NCBI RefSeq assembly: GCF_032118995.1 | Contig: NC_092668.1 | Location: 14,239,501 to 14,303,500, forward strand | From: Asterias amurensis | Taxonomy: Eukaryota > Echinodermata > Asteroidea > Forcipulatida > Asteriidae | DNA length: 64,000 nt | Direction: 5' to 3' | Shown: in pieces, positions 47,044-60,630 of the stretch | How the letters are laid out: each line of letters opens with the position of its first letter | Numbering within the stretch: the stretch's first letter is position 1 | Notes under the pieces: generated by a model | Databases searched by the model: none | What the model was told of the DNA's origin: nothing | Seen by the model: only the letters and a program-made list of their open reading frames with translations | Made by a program: the position numbers and the translations under genes

Positions 47044-49480
47044 AATGAGTTAATTTCTCAAGTTCTGTGAAAGGTGTGAGTTACACCTCGAGAGACTTAA
47101 AGAGAATCAAGCGTTAAAATTGGGGCCTTTCTCGAAAAAGAACAAACTCACGAAATACTGAATTATTGGAGTTTCAAGGTCCATTTGTATCAGCACAATT
47201 GATCTCTGTCTACACAAGTGAACACCAAGGTATCGGTGAAATTAAAATGAGATTTTTTTTTATAGATAGGCCAAGGGAGCGAAGGGTATAATATCGTCTC
47301 TCATCGTTTAGCCTTATTGGTAAACTAAGGATATTAAATAGTGTGGGGAGTATATGCTTTTCAGGATTTTGAAATTAATTTCTTTTCAATTTAGTGTTGA
47401 TTTCTCCATTTGCTCAAACTCCATTTGCTCAAACGAGCGTAGATTCAGAGTTTGGTTGGCGAGCGTGCGCATAAAACCCCGTTTGCATCCATGTCACCTA
47501 GGCACTTGTTTCATTATTAATATTTTTTTCGCCATGTCATCACTTGGCCTACATTGTGGACAAGTTTTCTAAGTAGTATCTTGCCATGTAATACGATGTT
47601 TCATCTCTAGAACTTAGACCATCACCGCACCCTTGAGTTGTTTTCTTTTCCCCCAAACATTTTGTTTATACATTCCAACTACATCACTGCATGGTTGTTT
47701 TTGGCCTAAAATACGAAACACTTTTCTCTACCATTGTTTACTAAAACATCGCTAATGCTACTCCACGTCTGACGTACAGGTAGACCTATCTTTATAAAAA
47801 CTAAAGCAACATCCTTAATGATATTGATTTTAAAATTGATCGAATCTTGTCCATGGCATACACCGGAAACTTAATCAGAGTCTAAAATAAAATGGATTGA
47901 AGGTCCTAAAGAGAAAAAAAACTGACAAATAAAGTGTCCGATAAACTTGATCCATGAATAGTCTTTTCAACGGTTCTTAGATGTAAGCACATCCTTAGGA
48001 ATCGATTCTTCGCTAAGTGAGACCCATTTCATTGGTATTGACAACGGAATAACTACCATTAAACTGCTATTAGACTAAGGTTGTTTTCGTGGACGCGGGG
48101 TCGCTCCTGATTGGAATTCCAATAGTTTTGACTCGATTGTGTTTTAACTCGATTATGGTAGCCTGTTATCAGTCAGTGGTGGTCACATTAAGAACGGGCA
48201 GTGCTTTATGTTCGATGCAAGTGTACCTCTTACGGGTGTGTGAGACGTCACCTGGTTGCCGTACCAGACGTTCTTCACACCCATCAGACTTCGCAAAGGG
48301 GTTAGCTCTGAAAAGAATTCTGGGGCTCTAATGGACGGTATGTCAGGAAATTTCCCAGCGCTTGGCAAGAATTCTCACACCCTCGTTTCATTTTGTGTAT
48401 GTGTGCTCAGGAAAGATCCTGCTTCCCCATAGAGTGTAATTATTGCATGTCTCGAATGCTCAAGGGCACCGGAACATAGATAAAATACAAAATACTTTAT
48501 TCAATCAAATGTTAATAAGGAGGTTAGGGTCTCTACACAGTGGCGAAACAGGAGGGGTAAATACTATGCCGGCGTTGTAATTTTTACCACTTCATAGAAA
48601 CTTTGCTCAGTAACTTTTCCATTTGGTATGGGGTGGTGGCGTGTGGAGGGGGGGGGGGGGGCATAGTTGCAACCCAGATAGGTATTTTACGGGTAGTTCT
48701 ATAGATGTTTATCCCCGATTCAGACACTCGTTGTATAGCATTGGGCTGTCCTGACGGTTGACCGTATCAATGTCGACGGTTCGATCTCCACCCCAGGCAC
48801 CAAAAAGCCTTTTTGAGATGTGGCGGACTCGATGCTACAACACTACTAGGTTTGGGCAAATTTGTGTGTAATGGGATTGCATTGTCATCAAAGTTCATGA
48901 AGAGGCAAAAGTAAACTAAGTAGACCCGTTGCATATGACGTCATAATCTTGAACAGCGCCCTCACCTATGGCTAAAGAAGAGCTGTCATAAGCTGAGAGT
49001 TGTGCATTGCGCATACCAGTGCTAACTCAAGTACTATTTGGACGAGTATCAAGTACTAGCATGGCTTATATCTAATTAGTCCTCAAGTTAGAGTACTAGT
49101 AAGATGTCTGAAAACCGAGTTGTCTGATATCCGAGTTTAGGAGTCCTACAGCCGAGCATTTTGTTGCTTGGATCTCTGAGTATGCGAGTACGAGTGCCCT
49201 TATAACAAATACTGCAAACTGAAGTTTAAATAGGAATATTGTTTTTTAGCTTCACAAAATCTATAGACGACAATGTGTGTCTGTTATCTGTTCGAAAAGA
49301 AGATTAGGATTTGCAAAAAACGAGGAAAAATATTAGCTCGATCTAAAAAAACAAAAGGCTCACTGATTATAAGTCAGCACCTCCAGAGAGACATTTCTGT
49401 CTGAAAACCCCACAAAGTCGATGAAATATTACGTCAAGACTACAGAATACCTTTGTGTCTTCACTGAATTAACCCGATAA
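47044..49480. other. No gene recognised
   Basis: Short open frames only. A weak tRNA-like B box at about 48778 (gacggttcgatctccacc) suggests a SINE relic on the plus strand. Nothing else is supported. Confidence 0.35.
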
Positions 49481-49484
49481 TTAA

Positions 49485-49864
49485 AGACACTTGACACCAT
49501 TGGTAATTGCCAAAGACCAGTCTTCTCACTTGGTGTATCTCAACATATGCATAAAATAACAAACCTGTGAAAATTTGAACTCAATTGGCCGACGAAGTTG
49601 CGAGATAATAATGGAAGAAAAAACGCCCTTGTCACACGAAGTTGTGTGCTTTCAGATGCTTTATTTCGAGACCTCAAAATCAAATTCTGAGGTCTCGAAT
49701 TCAAATTCAAATATTTTATTGGAAAATTACTTCTTTCTCGAAAACTACGTTATTTCAGAGGGAGCCGTTTCTCACTATGTTTTATATCATCACAGCTCTC
49801 CATTGATCATTAACAAGTAAGTTGTTATGCTAACCGTGATTACCAATAGTGTTCAGTGCATTTA
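49485..49864. mobile_element. TTAA-type MITE
   Basis: ttaaagacacttgacaccat at the left; agtgttcagtgcatttaa at the right, TTAA at both ends. Centre ctcaaaatcaaattctgagg is a local hairpin. Same family as 12901-13294. Confidence 0.8.
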
Positions 49865-52800
49865 ACTTTCAAATACAAACTGTTTTGGGTTCACAGACAT
49901 TGACACCCTGCATTGACACCCAGTTAAGCAGACCTCTGGGATATGAACCCACTCCCCCTGTAATGCACGGGAATGCAATGATGGAAATGCATACAGTGAC
50001 AGATAGAAACAGTGAGTGTATTATTTAATGCTTTACTTCATTTTATGCTACTATTCAATCTGAAAAAGGGAAAGATTTATTTTAGAAGGGTAACTAAATA
50101 GTGAAGATTATAATCTGAGATTAGGTGTTGAGGTTTTGTGGGTGTGTGTGTTTCAGTGTGAATTGGTTTTGAATTAACATTAATGTGAAAAGTTTAAACT
50201 TTGCATCCCGTGGAAATACAGCCTATAGGTTTGCGGTAACGTTGTGTACATATAAATGTATCTTTCTCCCGAAGACAATCAGAGCATACTGATCGAAACG
50301 TCGAGTTGCTTCACGACCGGTTCTTTTAAATAACAGAGATAACCTTACACGCCTGATACTTCACGGAGGCAACGAACAACGAAGTCGATTGCCTCCATGC
50401 CCCTGGTCATTGCCTTGAAGTCATTGAAATGCATCAGTAGAAATTTACAATTTCCTCATAGGGTGCCCTTTACCGACAACAAAAAATGCTCAGTGCCCCT
50501 TGCCCTTTCAAAAACGAAGCAAACAGCCCGTATACAAGAAATATGTTTTTTGATTGGAGTTTCTAAACTCGTGCCTCAGTTATTGTCCTATCATCGGTGG
50601 TTTGGTGAGAATCGAATGCGCCTTTAATACGTCTCGTGTTCGTATAGAAATTAAGATAGGTAATGGGCGTTAAGTTAAAGTTCGCAACAGAGCGAAATTA
50701 TGGACGGTTGACGGGCAATTAGCAGAAGCTCATTTTGCTAGATTTTAAAAGGTACTCCTTTGTAAAAGAGTACCATCAACCTAACAAAACCCTTTTCCCC
50801 TCCCAAAATACAAACTACAAAAAGTGGTAAACAAAATAAACTCGATATAACTGGTTGGCAAATATCTGATCATCTGCATTGAATTGCGATTACGGAGTGT
50901 TCGAAGACCGAGGCGAGCCGTACGTGACCGGGTCTATAGAACCGTCTAGTCGGGGAAGCAACCCAAACAACCCAGTCCGGTATCAACATTTCCGTAATCA
51001 TGCTCGGTCTCGAGAACTCATAAATTGATGTTTCTTTTTTTTCTTTTTTTTAAACCGAGCGCGTTCACTCTTTCCGATCAGCGCTTGGATTTCCCCAATT
51101 AGAGAAATATTCCCCCCTTCTCGGTTGTTGAAGTGTTTGTTATTAATAATAATACGCCAATCTACGCAACCGTTTATTGGATCTATGGGTTGCAACATCG
51201 GTAGTTGAGCATCCTGTACGGTGGACCACGAAGGGAGGGGGTTCGGAGAGGGAAGATTTGGTCGGGATAATGTTGGTCTTTACCCGGTTAGTCCGCCAGG
51301 CAAAGCCCCACACGTTCCCGTGTTTACCCGGACTTAATGAACTGAGTCGGCTGATTGCGGTTCCTGCAGCTGAATAACCCCCAAGTCGCATGATACGTGT
51401 TAAAGAGAACGGTGCAGCACGCCTAGACTGTTTCGTAACAGCAATATAAAAAGCAAATTTGCAAACCGTCATGGTTTAACAAGGCTCGTTAATTGGGAAT
51501 GACTGATCAAGTTTTATAGACTATCACGAGTAACATGTTCAGAGGACATCCGAGGAGATGTTCTATTCGCCACCTTCACAAACCACAGACCATGGCCAAG
51601 ATTCTGCTTAAGCACACAAAGTAGCTTAGCACAACAAAATTTTGCTTACCAGAACAATGTTACCAGCCAAACTTAACCATGTCGCGTGAACATTTCTAAC
51701 TGGTATCCTGTTCATTTCTGCTAAGCAGAACATTTTAAAGCAATTGTTACTGCTTATAATCAGCTCTGAAATTAGGCCCATGATCGAAACAATATTAATG
51801 ACATCTTTTGGTCTTATCAAATTATCCCAAACATTTCTAAATAACCAAGAAATATAATTAGGATTGCAAACTATAAGCTCGAAATAATCATTGCATTTGT
51901 ATACACATTAATTGGAGATTAATATATTTAAATTTAGGGTTAAACAAAGACACATTTACTACGGGGATTTGAACACGAGACCTCGGGAATAACGTGATGT
52001 CGCGTCATAACAAATTCCTATGGTAACACCACCCTATATGATGTCTGTTTACCGTTAAATATTTCTGGTAATAAAACCAACTTTGCCTCATATGTTAGCC
52101 CTATATACGAAAGTGAAAGGCCGCCAGGGGTATGTGAACCTAATCACTGCAGATCGTAAACCAGAGGGAACATGTTAACAAGGGTGCTCGTATACTTATG
52201 TTTTACTTTTAGAGTGTATGAGAGTAAGCTTTTTTCACTAATGTGTGTACTAGTGCAAGAGGCACTTCGCTATATCGTGCATGCGTAAGATGGCAATCTG
52301 GGCACACAACCCTGTATATTAAGACACCAAAATGCACCATTAATGTTACTTGATGTTGAGATAACAATTAGCGAGATCGTTTTACCCATTTGCGAGTGTG
52401 AACTCGATGTGGAACCCTTTAAACGATGTTGAATTGAGAGCAATTGACTCTCTTAGCGATGGACCTAACTGCTCTTAGCAAACAATGCACGGCTTGTTTG
52501 GGTGTTCAAAATGACCGAAATTGTAGCTAATTTTCTTTGCACCCCACTTATAAATAATCATGAGGAGTCACTTCCCGTATTTTGAGGCGTTGGGCTACTG
52601 CAGAAATAGAAATAATGGAAACAAATTGAACACTCAAGTTGAAATCGTAAATTTAAACAAAAAAGTTTAATGGTGGTTTTTCTTTTAATATCTGTTGTTT
52701 CTGATCAACAGGGTGATGGTTCGAGTCCCGATCTTGGCACTTGCGTTCTTGTGCTACACTTTGCCATGTTCAAATGGGCCATTAAACCATTGGGCCTCAT

Positions 52801-53140
52801 GTAGTGCTCGAAAATAGCACTGAACACTTATCGTGTGGAAGACTATGGGTTAACTGATTCACATAGCAAGCACCTTTGTTTACAGGTTTCCTTAGGCTTG
52901 GAGCTTCAGTGAGCTGTTCACTTAAAAGGCATCCTTGGTTTTATTACTATAAACTTATTATACTAATGTTTAAACCCATCCCCTTTTCGTACTGAAGTGT
53001 ATTTCCACTGCACATTAACGACTCAATATTAAAACACTCAATGTTCGGGGGTTGTGTATGGTTGTTAAATGGAATCAATGGTTGGATGGAGGGGTTATTT
53101 CTCTCCTAAAGCTTTACAAACGAAACAAAAATAAATTTTT
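49865..53140. other. Gene-poor interval, possible regulatory DNA
   Basis: No conserved exon. A foldback fragment is at 50265-50340 (gaagacaatcagagcatac, gatcgaaacgtcgag). An old GCTTAGCA MITE is at 51600-51783 (aggttaccagcc-type core, gctaagcagaac). A tRNA-like relic on the minus strand lies near 51960-52010. A SINE on the plus strand at 52690-52860 has B box ggttcgagtcccgatct. 50870-51420 is CpG-richer than its surroundings. Confidence 0.4.
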
Positions 53141-53149
53141 CTGCAGAGT

Positions 53150-54214
53150 TATTAACGCAGTGTCAGTCAAACGAATATCAAAATACGGCCACTGCACGCG
53201 AAGAGATTGTGCACTCAGTCACGGCGGTCTACTGTGGACGAAAAAAACAAATAATAATTTGTAGGCAAACAAGAGCTCTCCTCGCCTATTTCCCCCCTCT
53301 CCCTCTCTCTCGAGAGAGCCGAGTGTACGATCGAAGAATAATTACGGCTGTTTAATACGACGACATTCACGGCACAAAAGAACAGGAAATACGGCGAGTT
53401 TACATCGTGGACCATTCAATGAGGGATATATCGAAATGGCCCTTTCCCTCTTCCCTTCTTGTAGGCGTCATGCCATCAATTGATAAAAGATCTCCTACCC
53501 TTGATGTTGATTACCGTAAACGGTGACGAAGTGTGATCGGCATCATCAGTGCCAGCCTCTCTCCCCCCTGACCCGACTCGACTCTCGGATGTCAGCGCAT
53601 CTCGACGGCAAGTCGCGATCAGGCGATGAAAGCGGGCGCTATATCCTCCGTGTCTGAACAGACAGCAACTCAACAAAACACAGCCACGTAGGGGCGGGGT
53701 CTTACACAGGTTTATCGTCACGGATATACAGTGTATTTTTTTTAAAGCCACCGTTCGTCATGGTTACCGAAAACAAGATAATATAGATAGTTTGATACGA
53801 CCAGGGCGTATAGGTTTTTTCCTTCTTACCTGTTTAACTGATTCGTGATAAACACGTAGCGTGGTGTGGTGACTATCGCCATCAGTTTTGATCCGATTGT
53901 TTCTTTCGACGCACGCAAGTTTGAATCTCCCTAGAGGATGGCACTTGGGTTGTTATAAACTTGAGCTGCAAGGAGTGTTTGCAAGATTTGAGGAACCGGT
54001 TTGGAAACTGTCAAGCCAGGATAGTCCTCTCTTTCGAAACTGACTGAAGGTTGATCTTCACAAAACACCTTCTTTAGAATCTATAAAGAGTTAACTAGGC
54101 ACAGGTTGCGAGCGGGAAGTTCAACCACTTAATACTTTGGAATTAAAGTCGTAAAGGGGTTACTCTACAAGCATCACGTTTTGAGTTCGGAACAGAGGAC
54201 TTTGCATCGCAAGC
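53150..54214. promoter_or_regulatory. CpG-richer stretch, possible upstream promoter
   Basis: Clearly more CpG than flanking DNA (e.g. gactcgactctcgg at 53573, gtcacggcggtc at 53218). A strong plus-strand donor follows at 54214 (gcaagcaG|GTAAGTTTTG), and a minus-strand donor CAG|GTAAGAAGG lies near 53826. It may hold an untranslated first exon of the DMBX gene 6.7 kb downstream, or a promoter for the minus strand. Inference only. Confidence 0.3.
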
Positions 54215-54289
54215 AGGTAAGTTTTGTTTCAATTTATCTTCACTTTTTAACAGTAATCTATTGTATTTCACACATTGGCGTTTTGTGCC

Positions 54290-54430
54290 GAGTCGTGAAG
54301 CGCACTGAAGCTCTAGTGTCTCTGGTCATAAGAGTAGGTTCGATTCCTGGTCATGACACTTGTGTTCTTAAGCGAGACCAACCTTTGTTGCTCCGTAAGT
54401 TTAATGGGACATAAAGCCGTGTGTTCATGC
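54290..54430 (+). mobile_element. tRNA-derived SINE
   Basis: tgccgagtcgtgaagcgcac (A box), taggttcgattcctggtcat (B box), then gacacttgtgttcttaagcg and atgggacataaagccgtgtg, matching the body of 23583-23880. Confidence 0.7.
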
Positions 54431-55129
54431 CTGAACAACTTCATGCGTCTGTACAGGAATCACATTTAATTTTTCATTCTTATTTTAGAATTTTGTTTCC
54501 CTACTTTTAAAGAACAGAGGAATACTGATAATCACAAGAAAATATAAAACATTACAGGTTATTTAACAGGTTGTATACAAGAAGCAAAAGCTTACACAAT
54601 GGGGGCCGTGATCTTAATAGATGACATAAACGTATCTCACTAAACATTACAAACAAACAAGAACAATAATCGAATAGAGTAAAGAACAAGAAAAAACCAG
54701 ACGGTCATAAATAGAGGATAAAGTGAGTTCCGATTATTTTTCCCTTCATCGAAGAAGCTGTCGAATACAACACGGGCTTCGTTTTTGAATCATTTTGCTT
54801 CATATCCACCTAATGAAATATACGCAGCCAGTAAACTTAACGTTCAACGCATATAAAACTGACGGCCATTCAAGTATGCTATACACGACTCTAGAGGGAG
54901 CCCTATATACTCATCAATATTCCACGCTAATTGTAAGCCTCTTCATTTGAAACAATACCATTTACACGTTTTTTGAGCGTTATAGGACGGTTTCAATCGG
55001 TTATATAGGACAGCCAGATGTTTACTTGTGTAATAGTTCATGATTTGTTCTGCATCATATTGTACACTCGTTAACATGATCAAACCAAAAAAGGCAATTT
55101 ACATTTCCTGTAAAACTCTATTCACATAG

Positions 55130-55195
55130 GATGGTAAGACACTGCTCTGGAATTGCAAAGGTCGTGGGTTCGAATCCCAATTGAGCAACTGTGAT
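55130..55195 (+). mobile_element. tRNA-like SINE relic
   Basis: ggatggtaagacactgctct, then gtcgtgggttcgaatcccaa (intact B box). The D-arm part is missing, so it is not a working tRNA. Confidence 0.5.
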
Positions 55196-55410
55196 TTTTT
55201 TTTTCAGAACTCGGGGAAAGTACTGAGTATATACAATGCGAACAGATCGGTGTATAAGGTTAAAACCCAATTAATATTCCAGTCACTTTTATAAAAAACA
55301 AATAATCAGAACTAATAAGATACAAATAATCAGAATTTGTAAGATACATATACTAGCTGTATCCATATCTAGGTTTTTGGACACATTTTGGTCACAACTT
55401 CATGAAAGTA

Positions 55411-55764
55411 TTACACCTTGATGAAGATATTGAAGTGGTATGGTACGAGGAATGTAGTCCATAGCGATGCAACAAACGGCAATTTGATGCCGTTGTGCGG
55501 CGCGATGAACCGGCGCGGTGCACGGTAGTCGGCTCGCTTCGCTTGAGACGCATCACATCCACAATCACCGGACAGCGTGTTTGTAGAGCACTCCGGAGGG
55601 CTTTCAGACGGTCTGAGAAACGGCAACAAACCCGGTCGTGCATTTCCCGTTGAAACGCCCTGGTTATTAGGTAACATCTTGACATCTCTAACATCTTCAC
55701 TTCTAGGCTGTCGATGGGAAGTGACAAATTGTGTCAGGCAGAGTAGAAAACAGACGAAAAACAA
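55411..55764 (-). CDS. Candidate secreted-protein exon
   Basis: Open frame on the minus strand beginning MFFVCFLLCLTQFVTS|HRQ, a good signal peptide: hydrophobic core, and V and S at -3 and -1 before the predicted cut at about residue 16. The mature part is polar and basic, with three cysteines in ECSTNTLSGDCGCD and a dibasic-like RAPRRFI. GC content is higher than in the DNA around it. The frame stops at a codon inside aagGTGTAAta, which is also a possible splice donor after codon 116, so the true gene may continue left. A second frame of 111 codons overlaps it on the same strand, which weakens the case. No family is recognised. Confidence 0.33.
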   Translation of the reverse strand: MFFVCFLLCLTQFVTSHRQPRSEDVRDVKMLPNNQGVSTGNARPGLLPFLRPSESPPECSTNTLSGDCGCDASQAKRADYRAPRRFIAPHNGIKLPFVASLWTTFLVPYHFNIFIKV

Positions 55765-55779
55765 ACATACGAAGTGAAG

Positions 55780-58700
55780 GATCTATCATTCAGTTTCTGA
55801 AATGCTCGTTAAAATGGAATTGCGACAAAAATGGGACAGTTACAGAAAAAACACAAACGCCTAGCAATAATGGATTATCTTTAAAATCAATGTAAAGAAT
55901 AGTTTATACATTGACTTATTTTGTTTAGTATTTAGTATTTTTGTATATCATGGCACTGGTGACAAATAAAATACCCTTAATTATAATAATACAATGCATT
56001 TATACGGCGCTTTATATAGGGTACAACAAGAAAACAGTACAATAAGCAAATAAATAATGGCACTAATAGTGGGAAGACAGATGTATTCATAGCTACGTAT
56101 TTTGACAAATTGTGTTATATATAAATCTTACATGGATTCAAGCTTAGCTTTGTCATGTCATTATCGATCATTATTGATCACACGAGTATTTTTTTTTTAG
56201 CATTTATTGATTAGGAGCTGTCCACCATTTTTAATTTACTTTTCGACCAAACCGTGTCACCAAATCGTGGTTTACAAGAAAAAATATATCAACTGTAATG
56301 TCTAGAGTCAACAATGTTATTTAAGTAAATATTGATCGATTTTAGTGTTTTTGAAAATTCGGTTTGTATTAGCATTAGTCTGGAAGGTGTTTTGCAAGAC
56401 AAACTGTCTAAGGCACGATTTCCGCATCACTAACAACTCGTCTTAAGATGAGTGGATAGTTATCACCATGTGATTTGCATTGTGACATCACACCTTGCCT
56501 ATCAATAAGAAATGATCCGCAGTTGAGATCAATCTTAACTCTTTGTGTAAACGGCCCCATGGACGTGGTCATTTTGTTTGTTGACATGGAAATAAAACCA
56601 CAGTTTCCCGCTTTTTGATGTTTGTTTAAAATGTCAGTTTTATCCTTTTGTCCTCGTGTTTTGAATATAGTTTTCTGGGCATACGACTTCCCACTGCAAC
56701 TCTTATTTTTCAAACACACCTCTATTCTAAAGCTTTAATTATTTTCTGCCTGAGCTCATTTGTTCGAATGGTTCTCTTTTCCTGATTGACTTCTTTGTCT
56801 TTTATTCGACAAGTCTTTTCTTTGTTCCATTGTCATATCTTAATAAGACCCTTATTCATAATTGATATAGAGCATTCGTCACATGCTGAGTTCAGTTAAT
56901 TGCTCAAAGCAGGAGATACTTCGGAAGAAGCCACGGCAGCATTCCCGTATAGTGTGTGTGCTCGTGACCGTGCCCCGTTCGATGCGGTTCGCGCAGCCGT
57001 CGTTCAGCCAGATTCGTCGGTGGGGGTTTAGGGCCGCGCCCCCTCGCATTTTTCAAGAGGGCTCCACCAGTGAGTTGATAATAATCATAGAAAAAGACGG
57101 GCGTTCGGGTTGATTAAACTCGCTCAAATGGCTGATCTTACGTTTTATTTTGGAAGGCCTTTATTACATTCCGATTCGCTACTCTGATTGGGTGGGCATT
57201 TAGCTACTACAACCCATCCTCAAAAGTGATTACTTTCCACAACTGAGAAATTGCTGCTCGCAACGGCACAGATCTTCAAGACCGATTCAAGACGAAGTTA
57301 CAGTTTCATAAATAATGTGATTATTGTTTTTTATTTTGGGCTGTATGAAAATTGAAGACAACAGTTCGCAGACGAGTTTAGTCTTCAATTGTTGTGGTCC
57401 TTGAATTTCATACTATGTTGAGTCTATACACAGAGCGCTTGCGAGAAGTGTGTTCTAGCTTAAATGAAAATAAAAACCAAGCGTTGTATTATCTAACGAA
57501 GGAAGTAGAAATAATTATGGGGACAGTTTTAGCCATCAAATTATATCAAAACATATTTAGATTGGCCAAGGCCTGTTAACGAAGACTTCATTGAATTTAT
57601 AACCAAGACAAAAATGGCATAGTGTGAGTCACAACTTGTGACAAAAATAAATAAATAAATAAAATCACCATACGCATAATATTAAATTATCATACACAGA
57701 AGACTCAACTGAACTAAACATTTCCCTAAAACTAAACCTTGAAAGTGAATTAAATTAAAACCTGATTGTCGAAAGACTTAAACCTGGCGTAAAACTTTGA
57801 GCAAATATAATCTTTAGGAACAGTTTGTATATGTCTTGAAGATAATAATAACTATATCAATTTGTAACGCGCCAAATAAATGTCAGCTTGACACTCCTGG
57901 CGCAGGTTATGAGAAAGTGGTGTTAAACTACAGTATATTCTTGGGGAAAAGATGTAAATTAGTTATCCAAACAGAGTTCAGCGTTGAAACAAGAACAGCT
58001 TTAAGTTGTGAATTGAAGATGGTCTTTAGAATTATGTTATGCAAAGAAAGCTGATACAAAATGGCAAACGGTATAGCTCTATCAGTTAGTGCGCAACACA
58101 TCGTACCTTCCACCAGCGGTTCTGACAATTTTAATAGATTTTAATTTTAATTTTATATTTAAGCCAATTTAATTAAGAGGGAATTATACAATGGTGGGTT
58201 AGGAATTGGTTTGAGTTTCATTAAGATTCACGCACAAAAATAGTCCGCATCACCACATCGCAGGGAGATAATGTTCCATCTCCGTCTTATAAGGTGAAAT
58301 TAAGAAACAGGTGATTGTGACTGAAACACTCTTTCCCCTATCAAGAAGGGAGGGGGGCTGGTCTTAAATTGTGCTCTTTAATCACTATTTCCTTTATAGA
58401 TCTGAGTTCGTTAAATGATGCGTATAGCGTGGTTGGTGCTGCGTTTCTGGCCGTGTCTTATTAGGTAGGAGACCCACCATAATCATGCGAAGACCTGGCA
58501 GATCCCAAGTTTCAGACCGTGTTCGACGGATGGATTATTACCGAACAGAAATAGATGCCTCTTTTCCCTTTACCGTTGTCATGGTCTAATTAATGGTCCA
58601 AGGTTGCGGCTTTGCTGCTTTTCTATACAGCCTGACAAAAATATTGAAGGGGAAAAAAAAATCCCCCGTCAAGGAGTTGGGTAAATTATCCGAAAATTAG

Positions 58701-58890
58701 CAACAATAATTTCAGGGAAGCGGTCGGGAACACGGAAAGCGATCGCATTGTTCAGCTATTATGTATTGTCAATTGAAGGTTTGTTGTGTAAAAGGCCCCT
58801 TTTTGTCCAAACACTTTAGCTTAATTGAAGGTAATGGCGCTTTGATGTATGATGAAAACTATCTGTGAAACATCTGACTATTTGTAATAC
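55780..58890. other. No gene recognised
   Basis: A SINE-like tail lies at 55985-56045 (acggcgctttatataggg). A GC-rich island at 56920-57070 (cgttcgatgcggttcgcgca) carries a 76-codon frame without family. An (aaat)n tract is at 57646-57664. Some blocks may be regulatory DNA for DMBX, but nothing can be shown. Confidence 0.35.
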
Positions 58891-58891
58891 T

Positions 58892-59250
58892 GTTTTTGAT
58901 CCAGAGAGCTGGTCTTAACTATACGTCTGCTCTGTAATCATTTAATTTTAGAATGTAGTTAAAGTTGAGTGTAATTATTTCTACCTGAAGGTCTCCAAAT
59001 TATAGTTACAAAAAACACAACACTAATATTGAAAGTGTACAATTTGACACAAGTTCTTTATTGATGGTCCGTTTTTGATCCAGAGAGTTGATCTAAACTA
59101 CTTCTGTTATTTAATCATTTCATTTTAGATTGAAGTTAAGTCATTTTTAATTCTCAGCCCGTGGAGTTTAATTATCTCAAACAGAAAGTCTCCCAATTAT
59201 AATTGATACAAAAAATATAAAATTAATCGAAAGTATTAAATTTGACATAT
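58892..59250. repeat. Diverged tandem duplication, 179-bp unit
   Basis: Unit 1 from 58892 (gtttttgatccagagagctg) and unit 2 from 59071 (gtttttgatccagagagttg). Both go on with aatcatttaattttaga / aatcatttcattttaga, then a gaaggtctccaaattata / gaaagtctcccaattata block and gaaagtgt-acaatttgacac / gaaagtattaaatttgacat. Roughly three quarters identical. Confidence 0.75.
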
Positions 59251-59319
59251 TAAATGTCCGTGACGATTGCAAAATTCTATTGAGTTTTAGAAAGTAAAAC
59301 TTGTGGTGATCCATGGTGC

Positions 59320-59420
59320 ACAAGGACACAAGTGTCACGACCGGGATTCGAACCCACACTCCGGTGACTGCACCAGAACTTGAATTCGATGCTCTTAACC
59401 ACTCGGCCATGACACTCTAC
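59320..59420 (-). mobile_element. Class II tRNA-like SINE head
   Basis: Minus strand: gtgtcatggccgagtggtta (acceptor strand and A box), aagttctggtgcagtcaccg (long variable part), gggttcgaatcccggtcgtg (B box) and acac closing the acceptor stem. Leu/Ser-like fold. The tail ttgtgtccttgtgcacc is SINE body, so this is most likely a SINE and not a tRNA gene. Confidence 0.7.
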
Positions 59421-60390
59421 TATCTTATAGTCTCACTCCGTTGGGGTCGGACCCAGTACCAACCTTGCCCTTGCACACGGTGCACAATGCTGATGTTGTG
59501 TAAAATTGTCTCGTTCTTAGCTCAGCTAAATGCCGTCCATCTTCAAGTATACCCGGTCTTACTGAGGCTGTTTGTGCACCTTAAGTACCACATAAGGTCA
59601 TTCTTTCAATCACACACACACAAACCACCAGTCGAGCAATTGGTCAAATTTCATTTACAAGCGTAGACTTTCGGATTTAATTAAAGAATCTTTTTATATT
59701 TCTTTATGAAAAAATAAATAAAAAATTGGAAAAAGAACCTCGCGTGTAATCAAATAGACTCGCGGTCTTTCTAAGGACAAATCGCAAAGAAAAAGTAATA
59801 GGAACAAAATTGAAATTTGTTTTTTTGGTTATAGTGTTTAACAGAAGGACTTTTCTTAGACACAAAACAATAATGGCACGAATCAAAAGCAGTGACGTGT
59901 TAAATCATCTTTCGTGTAGACTCAAGCGAAGAAATGTATAATATACAAATTTTCCCGTGAATTTCGTCTGTGATTGCTTTGTCCAAACATCCCTATTGTG
60001 TTTTCGGTTGCTGGTGATGTGTATCTGTGACTAACTTTTGATTATTTGAGCAGCCGATAGAAAGATTTCTGGCTTGATTACGAAGCAAAAAAAAAGTCTG
60101 ATTGCAAAGGAGGAGGGGGTAGGCACTTGGCAACACAACTGTTTATACTCGATGATTACATTGTCGTTGGTGAAGCGTGTGAACACCAGTATTTTGTGAT
60201 CATCTCGTCCTCTAGAGAAAGTTTTTTCCTAAATAGTAATTAATCAACGGACACCGGTGATATTTTTCCCCATCGAAACCTCGTGAACTTGGGATGTGGT
60301 TAACAAAGAAAAACCTCTATTGAAAAATTCTCATCCGAACACAACCTATCTCGTTATTTAGCTATACGGAGAAAGAACAAGTTAAAAGCA

Positions 60391-60630
60391 CTGGACAGTG
60401 GACACAATTGGTAATTACTCAACATAATTGTTAGCATAAAAAATTACTTTGTATAAAAGAGCACTATAGAGAGCTAACAACGAGACAGTCCCTTTCTTGC
60501 ATCCGGGACCTACGGTTTCACGTGCCTATATAGGGACATTGTTAAGTGTCTGCTTAAGAACACAAGTGTCATCACTGGGACTCGAACCCACACTCTGCTG
60601 ATCAGGAACACCAGAGCTTAAGCGTGGGGT
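60391..60630. mobile_element. TTAA MITE fragment and SINE relic
   Basis: 60391-60460: cactggacagtggacacaat, ggtaattactcaacataatt, the left end of the TTAA MITE. 60545-60625, minus strand: SINE head with B box gggttcgagtcccagtgatg followed by acacttgtgttcttaagcag. A run of (aat)n is at 60711-60727. Confidence 0.65.

Noticed and set aside
59320..59420. Working tRNA-Leu/Ser gene on the minus strand
   Set aside because: The acceptor and B box fit, but it continues into the same SINE body as other copies.
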